From assembly GCA_039545355.1 (NCBI GenBank), contig BCJJ01000060.1, positions 1 through 54,987 on the forward strand: a stretch of 54,987 nucleotides of DNA, read 5' to 3'. Each line of letters begins with the position of its first letter. The stretch's first letter is position 1. The stretch comes from Trichosporon coremiiforme (lineage: Eukaryota; Basidiomycota; Tremellomycetes; Trichosporonales; Trichosporonaceae). The notes beneath the pieces are model-generated. The model was not told where the DNA came from. It worked only from the letters and a program-made list of their open reading frames with translations, and did no database searches. This document shows, in pieces, positions 51,811 to 54,987 of the stretch. The position numbers and the translations under genes were made by a program.

Positions 51811-52890
51811 ATGGTGCACATTGACCATCTCTTATATCCCCACATCATCGACTTGATATGGTCCAGCTTCCTTCTCCGTGATCTCCCCGTCGCGCGACGC
51901 GTCTGCCGGGCCTGGCGCTCGCGGGCGGAGGTCATCCTCGCTGAAAATATTCGCCATGTCTCCCTGGACTTCCGACCTCGCTCGGCCGCCGGACAGCACG
52001 ACCGAGTGGGTCTCAGTGTGCGCGATACCCTCGACACTCCAGAGGCGCATGTGTTGCTGTCCGTCCTTGACTTCACTGAGGACTCCACCCCAGGCACGAC
52101 GCCGCTGCAACCACTAAACGAGCCTTGGCGCCCCCTCTTCGCAGCAGGAAAGGTGGAGGTCGTCGACTTTGTCGGCTTCCCAAACTTTCGACCGTCGTAC
52201 CTCCCGGAACTGTTTGGTTCTGATACCGAAGAGAACGCCGGTGTTGACTGGGACCCACCAGCCAAACCTGTCGTTCGCTGGCACAACACCCACTCGAGCT
52301 GTCAAAAGAGGATCGCGTACACACCGCTGGGCCCGGACACCCCAGTGTATTTCCTCGACCTCCGCCCGGGGCTGCCGCTTCCCGTCATTCGTGTTCCCAA
52401 CGAGCGACAACCGCGGACCTTCATCGTCAGCATCGACTGTTATGCTGATCCCACCGCTCCTATTCTCAACGCCAGTCCCGCGCTCGACCTAGCTGCGCGA
52501 TCGGTCACCAAGGACGGAGAGAGGCGGCGGAATCTCTCGACGGTCACCGTGATCCTGAACGACAAGTGTAACCCAGAATCCCGCGATGAGCGAACAGAGG
52601 ACTTCGATCACGGCGTGCTGTTCAACTATGTGCAGACGCTGTATGATCTCGGCGACATGTTCTGTGTGGTCGGCCATGACGCCTTCCTCGACGGGGCTGC
52701 GCTGCAGAAGTTCCGAAACAAGCTTGAGAAGAGGTTGCTCGACCACTACTACAAGGCCACTGGGGCCGGCCCTAATGACGACGTTGATCCCGACGACCCC
52801 CCGGCGATGGTGGACTTCATGACTCATGAGGAGTTTGAGGGATGGAGGGCCATCGGCGCAGCCAGGTACGAGATGTATAATGTCCGTTGA
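51811..52890 (+). CDS. F-box-like protein of the same family (copy F, intact and divergent)
   Basis: An intronless 359-residue protein. The N-terminus HIDHLLYPHIIDLIWSSF followed by ARRVCRAWRSRAEVILAENIRHV is the family F-box-like region (residues 3-45). Landmarks persist: VVDFVGFPNF mid-protein, VSIDCYADPTAP, VVGHDAFLDG, and a diverged tail (MTHEEFEGWRAIGAARYEMYNVR). It is more distant from the 33-38 kb copies than those are from each other. Copy E lies head to head with it, so they may share a promoter. A role as SCF adaptor is inferred from the motif only. Confidence 0.8.
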   Translation: MVHIDHLLYPHIIDLIWSSFLLRDLPVARRVCRAWRSRAEVILAENIRHVSLDFRPRSAAGQHDRVGLSVRDTLDTPEAHVLLSVLDFTEDSTPGTTPLQPLNEPWRPLFAAGKVEVVDFVGFPNFRPSYLPELFGSDTEENAGVDWDPPAKPVVRWHNTHSSCQKRIAYTPLGPDTPVYFLDLRPGLPLPVIRVPNERQPRTFIVSIDCYADPTAPILNASPALDLAARSVTKDGERRRNLSTVTVILNDKCNPESRDERTEDFDHGVLFNYVQTLYDLGDMFCVVGHDAFLDGAALQKFRNKLEKRLLDHYYKATGAGPNDDVDPDDPPAMVDFMTHEEFEGWRAIGAARYEMYNVR

Positions 52891-54043
52891 ACACGGCGCA
52901 GCAGGCTAGCCAGCTGGCATGCGCCCATGGTAGGAATGGCATCGGCTCTTTAAGTCGGTCCGGTTCTTCCACACAATTGGACGCCTAGATCAGCATGAAG
53001 GTTTGATGGATTTCGTGCTCCTCGATTGCGAGGAAGACTCTCGCTCGACTCTATTCTAGCGCCGACTCCGGAAATTTGGTTGGAGTATGAAAGACGTACG
53101 TTTTCGCCGGACCGAACCGTGCAACCACTCTCGCCATCGATTTGCGAGATCCCGATCGCGTGCGCACGCACTTTTACGATGGACGAGTGCGCTGGCTAGA
53201 TCATCGGAACAACTGTCAAAGAAGGTCGACCGCGGGGAGGCTAGCGAACAATGCCTTTTGGACGGGCGCCTGTGACATGTTGCTCGAACATTTGACACTA
53301 TCTCTGCAAGGTTTGGGTGGCGTTCACTGCTCGCCTGGCCATGACGACGCCAGCTATTGCGCCGTAAGCTTAGATCGTGGAAGGAGGTGTCCGTATCTCG
53401 CGGTCCACAATACCGGAACCACGTGTGCAACATGTGTACCGTGTGCATCCCGTATACCACTCGACCAACTCTATCGCGGTGTCTAATGTGTAAGAGGGAG
53501 GAGATACGCAGCAAGATGCCGTCAGCGATAAGGCACGTTGGCTGGCCACGACCGGCCACCACACGCGATGAAACGGCTGGGCGAATCTTATCAGTGGCCA
53601 GTTTCATCTGCGCCTCTGCTCGTCTCAATGCTGCTGCTAGTCTTGCTGACAACAACTGGCTTTTAGATCTGATCTTGGCGCCGAGAACTTGCTGGACTTG
53701 TACGACTGCGCCTGCTCGCCGTCCGCGTAGATCCCCGCATCGTGCCCCGCATGCTTCTTGCGGCGGATCCGAACTGAGACCGAACGAGCCGATGACGCGC
53801 GGCGCCCGGAGCCACCCTACGCATTGCGCAGTCCGAAGTCGAACACGCACAGGCGGGGGCTGCACAGCCAGAACTGGCAACGCCGACACGGCGCTCGGAG
53901 ACAGCCGAGCCAGGCATTGCTCTTAAGAACTTCCAATCATCAGTGTACCTCGCTCTCCCACATCCCCCTCTCACTATCCACCTTGCTACCCGCGTGCTCG
54001 TCCTGATCACTGCTGGCCCCCATCAACGTTCTTCTACATCACC
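52891..54043. other. Intergenic, upstream of the carboxypeptidase
   Basis: About 1.15 kb. A 277-codon minus-strand frame (53056-53889) is Arg-rich and unlike any family, so I leave it out. A CT-rich leader precedes the ATG at 54044. Confidence 0.5.
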
Positions 54044-54987
54044 ATGCAGCTCACCGCTATAGCGGCCCTGGGTGCTGCGGCTTTGGGCAACAGGGCGCTG
54101 GCCAAGCTCAACCCCTTCGACCACCCTTCCCTGCAAGCACGGTACGACCCTGCCACCGCAGCTGGGACCAACATGACCCAGACGCCTCCTCCAACCAACG
54201 GCAACACGACGACTCGCTTCCGTAACGCAAACACTGAGTGTGAGTGCCGTCCTCTCCTAGCCTACGCTAACGGCAGCCTACGTTGTGTTGTCAATGCCCG
54301 ATGTCAACTTTCAGTTCGGCGAGATGTACGCTGGCACGATCCAGATGGACTCTGCATCCGCAGTCAACGCCAACACCACCGGAGCGGGTAACGCCTCATC
54401 CGAGACCGACGAGATGTTCTTCATCTTCATGCCGAAGGAAGGTGGTGAGCCCGTCGACGAGATCACCATCTGGTTGAACGGTGGCCCCGGATGCTCGTCC
54501 ATGGAGGGTTTCCTGCAGGAGGTCGGTCCCATCTCGTGGCTGGCCGGCACCCACTCTCCCGAGCGCAACAAGTATGCGTGGACGAACATCACGAACATGC
54601 TGTTCGTGGACCAACCCATCGGCACGGGCTATTCGCGCGGCACACCTACGGCAACCACGCAGGCCGAGTCGGCTGCGCAGTTCCTCGCCTTCCTCAAGAA
54701 GTTCCAGGTGCTCTTCGGCATTTCCAACTTCCGCATCTACATGACGGGCGAGAGTTATGCTGGCCGCTACATCCCCTACATCGCCGATGCGATGCTGAGT
54801 GCCAACGACACGCAGCACTTCAACATCTCTGGTGCAATCATCTACGACGGTGTCATCGGCAACCACCTCTTCACGCAGCAGCAGCTCGTGGCGTAAACTA
54901 GGGTCACAGGTTAAGTCGAACGAGTGGTGCCACAAACGAGGCCGTGAACTGTCGACCTCGCTGCAACCACGAATAACTCATGCATAT
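54044..54987 (+). CDS. Serine carboxypeptidase (S10 family), partial at right edge
   Basis: Exon 1 54044-54239 and exon 2 from 54277, with a 37-nt intron whose removal restores TESYVVLSMPDVNF. The N-terminus is a signal peptide (about 1-20) followed by an Asn/Thr-rich glycosylated stretch. S10 hallmarks are WLNGGPGCSSMEG and GESYAGRYIPYIA, with the nucleophile Ser near residue 225; the oxyanion-hole Gly pair is present. The catalytic Asp and His come later in the family, so the gene should extend beyond what is visible. The in-frame TAA at 54894-54896 is better read as part of an intron starting GTAAAC at 54893, with the next exon outside the window. Secreted or vacuolar peptidase acting on C-terminal residues. 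Confidence 0.85.

Noticed and set aside
53056..53889. 277-codon minus-strand frame upstream of the carboxypeptidase
   Set aside because: Arg/Ser-rich with no domain, no splice support and no codon-bias match to neighbouring genes.
1..54987. tRNA, rRNA, CRISPR arrays and transposons
   Set aside because: I looked for tRNA box B-like sequence, 5S-like sequence, spaced direct repeats and transposase or reverse-transcriptase motifs and saw none. A covariance-model and repeat-library scan would be decisive.

Overview
The window reads as nuclear DNA of a basidiomycete yeast, most likely Trichosporonales (the Cutaneotrichosporon, Trichosporon, Apiotrichum and Vanrija group). This placement is inferred from GC-rich coding sequence, many tiny GT-AG introns (often 33-37 nt, with a CTGAC or CTAAC branch site close to the acceptor), and the gene repertoire: GPI-anchored phospholipase B, chitin deacetylase, Zn2Cys6 regulator, many permeases and an expanded F-box-like family. 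I saw no rRNA, tRNA, CRISPR array or intact transposon. Gene models were spliced by hand from splice signals, reading frame and family motifs.

Layout, left to right. 1-315: 3' end of a ricin-B-type lectin-domain gene. 680-2654: phospholipase B (-). 3926-7168: single-exon P450-reductase fusion (+). 7880-8353: NTF2-like protein (+). 9800-17236: a compact set with a Zn2Cys6 regulator (+), an L-fuconate dehydratase-like enolase-superfamily enzyme (-), an extended SDR reductase (-) and a sugar-type MFS transporter (+). The last two share a bidirectional promoter of about 160 bp. 17635-18943: alginate-lyase-like secreted enzyme (-), convergent with the transporter. 22530-23914: chitin deacetylase (-). 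25747-27304: Dal5-type anion transporter (-). 30669-32691: amino-acid permease (+).

33012-37816 is a tandem array of four minus-strand paralogs with an N-terminal F-box-like motif. One is intact (34493-35608), one is broken by a single in-frame TGA (35994-37094), one is frameshifted several times (33012-34083), and one is truncated (37039-37816). A further decayed copy and an intact copy lie head to head at 50843-52890. Between the two groups are two tandem C2H2-like zinc-finger paralogs (38293-39806; the second has an in-frame TGA), a possible 53-residue small protein, a small mitochondrial-type membrane protein (41573-42075), a DUF3292-type membrane protein (42496-44712) and two secreted proteins (46579-47109, 47620-49179). 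The window ends inside a serine carboxypeptidase (54044 to the edge).

Functional reading: much of the window serves nutrient acquisition and cell-surface work (phospholipase, lyase, deacetylase, carboxypeptidase, three permeases). The 9.8-17.2 kb block looks like a regulated sugar or sugar-acid catabolic cluster. The most unusual content is the decaying F-box-like family, and three genes in which an in-frame TGA lies at a position where a relative has Trp (TGG).
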